Source: Axinella damicornis (taxonomy: Eukaryota; Porifera; Demospongiae; Axinellida; Axinellidae). From it: 64,000 bases of DNA. The notes under the pieces are model-generated. The model ran no database searches. It saw only the letters and a list, made by a program, of their open reading frames with translations, and had not been told where the DNA came from. The DNA lies in NCBI GenBank assembly GCA_963931865.1, contig OZ007517.1, forward strand, positions 9,372,038 to 9,436,037. Reading direction: 5' to 3'. Positions 62,802 through 64,000 of the stretch are shown here, piece after piece (position 1 is the first letter of the stretch; each line of letters begins with the position of its first letter). Made by a program: the position numbers and the translations under genes.

Positions 62802-64000
62802 AGATGACTAGTTATTAGTTGTTGACTATGATAATTATAATTGAGAGAGTTTAGACTATACTTAACTGCATGCAGTTTTGCCAGCCGTATTTTCATACCA
62901 CTGAAGAACAAGGGAAGTTGATCAGCCTCCTTCACCAGCTCAAAACTGTACATGTACAAGCTTGACTATTATTATGCAACATAATTATAGCTGCTAAATA
63001 TTCATTGGGTGTAGGTATGATGTGCATTTTTACCAACCAATTACATTTACTGTCATGGTATTCCATAAGTTCGTAATAATTATATAAGGGTATTTAACAA
63101 TGTTGTTTTAGTTAACTAAAACTAAAACTATAATGCATTTTAGTATGGCATATTTCAATTTAGTAATTAAAACTAAAACTAAAATGAGGACTGTCTCAGC
63201 CTGTTAATTAAAACTACAACTAAACTAGAATGAAAATCACCCAAAAATGGTGGTTACTAAAACTAAAAGAGCCTTTACTAACCCTTTTGAGATTTAGTAA
63301 TTAAAACTAAAACTAAACTAAACAATGCGACTTCTACCTAATTAAAACCAAAAACTAAACTATTTCAGTTTTAGATAACTAAAACAACATTGGTATTTAA
63401 GCAGTTTATTGCCTGATTTGAACAATTTCGAAGCATAATATTAATATAGGACAAAACGCACCATCCCAGGCCTTAATTCTACACCTCCATTTTGCATAAT
63501 ACTGCAAGCAATTATATCCTGGAGAAGCCTGGGAACGAGGCTATGGTACATATAATTTGAACAGTGATGCGTGATTATGGATATACTGACAAGTAATCAA
63601 AAACATTTAAAAATGTAACAGTATGTAAGGATACCAGAACGGCAAAAAGTAAGGAAACAAAGTAGGGATGATCACACAAAACAGTGAAGTATACAACCCC
63701 CCCCCCCCCCCCCCCCCCACAGAGATCTTCTTCCGTATACGTGTATAATGAAAAAAGATATGACTGTAGGGGGATTGAATACTTCACTGTTTTGTGTGAT
63801 CATCCCTGCCTTGTTCCCTTACTTTTTGCCGTTCTGGTATCCCTACATCCTGTATTTTTTTTAATGTTTTTGATTACTTAGCAGCAGACCAATAATTTTC
63901 TCTATATAGCTCAAGAAGTTGGGCCCGGCCCCTACGCCCAGCCTCCCCCAACCTGAGCGAGAGAAATATAGCGTGATAGACTATAGAATCTGATACAGTT
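62802..64000. other. 3' flank of sacsin-like 2 with AT-rich repeat
   Basis: No gene recognised. 63100-63390 is a degenerate satellite of AACTAAAACTAAAACTAA-type units. A degenerate TAGCC-family right end lies at about 63527-63544 (GCCTGGGAACGAGGCTA). The element at 63628-63844 is listed separately. I see no HEPN-coding remnant and no strong AATAAA near the stop. Confidence 0.6.
63628..63844. mobile_element. 217-bp palindromic MITE with C22 tract
   Basis: Left arm AGGATACCAGAACGGCAAAA...GTAGGGATGATCACAC...GTGAAGTATACAA and right arm its inverted copy, with a 22-nt C run at 63697-63718 near the centre. Partial relatives occur at about 10830-10905, 43287-43330 and 45848-46130, so it is a dispersed family. 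It has no coding capacity. Confidence 0.75.

Noticed and set aside
62802..64000. A HEPN-coding exon for sacsin-like 2
   Set aside because: I searched by eye on the plus strand for the YPxxY...A..A..I pattern and saw none; the gene ends after the second J domain.

Overview
This is a eukaryotic, animal-type window, most likely from a demosponge; a cnidarian is the main alternative. The evidence is giant single exons broken by very short GT-AG introns (41, 80, 85 and 87 nt), a death-domain gene, sacsin-family genes, and AT-rich, GCTAGCTA-rich intergenic DNA packed with palindromic mini-transposons, minisatellites and decayed retroelements. I see no rRNA, tRNA, CRISPR array or bacterial operon. 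The species call is inference.

Layout. 1-8.3 kb: G-rich minisatellites and a spliced minus-strand Helitron gene (three exons; coiled-coil/zinc-finger head, HUH-Y2 Rep domain, Pif1 helicase), with a 120-150 bp direct repeat on either side. 10.15-32.16 kb: sacsin-like gene 1 (+). It has two small exons, an 8.7 kb transposon-rich intron and a 12.9 kb exon, and encodes about 4413 aa with three Hsp90-like ATPase (SRR/SIRPT) repeats, a J domain and a C-terminal HEPN domain. 35.45-37.23 kb: an intronless YtcJ-like amidohydrolase gene. 37.2-42.3 kb: minisatellite, hairpins, MITEs and a decayed Ty3/Gypsy fragment. 42.38-62.80 kb: a death domain and an unnamed CGCGKC module, followed by sacsin-like gene 2. 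Exon phases allow all seven exons to be read as one 4964-aa death-domain/sacsin protein. A stop, a downstream AATAAA and an ATG matching the start of gene 1 also allow two adjacent genes. Gene 2 has lost HEPN and carries a 798-bp in-frame duplication that gives it two J domains. 62.8-64 kb: AT-rich repeat and a MITE.

The main biology is a head-to-tail pair of sacsin-like ATPase/co-chaperone giants with different ends: J + HEPN in one, (death domain) + J + J in the other. The two share patches of near-identical coding sequence inside otherwise diverged coding sequence, which suggests gene conversion. Sacsin SRR modules are GHKL/Hsp90-type ATPase folds, J domains recruit Hsp70, HEPN domains bind nucleotide or RNA, and death domains are signalling adaptors. 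A role in stress or immune signalling is a hypothesis, not shown by the sequence.

The clearest repeat result is a family of inverted-repeat elements with TAGCCTCGTTCCCAGGCC ends. Three copies are each flanked by a different, perfect 9-bp target duplication.
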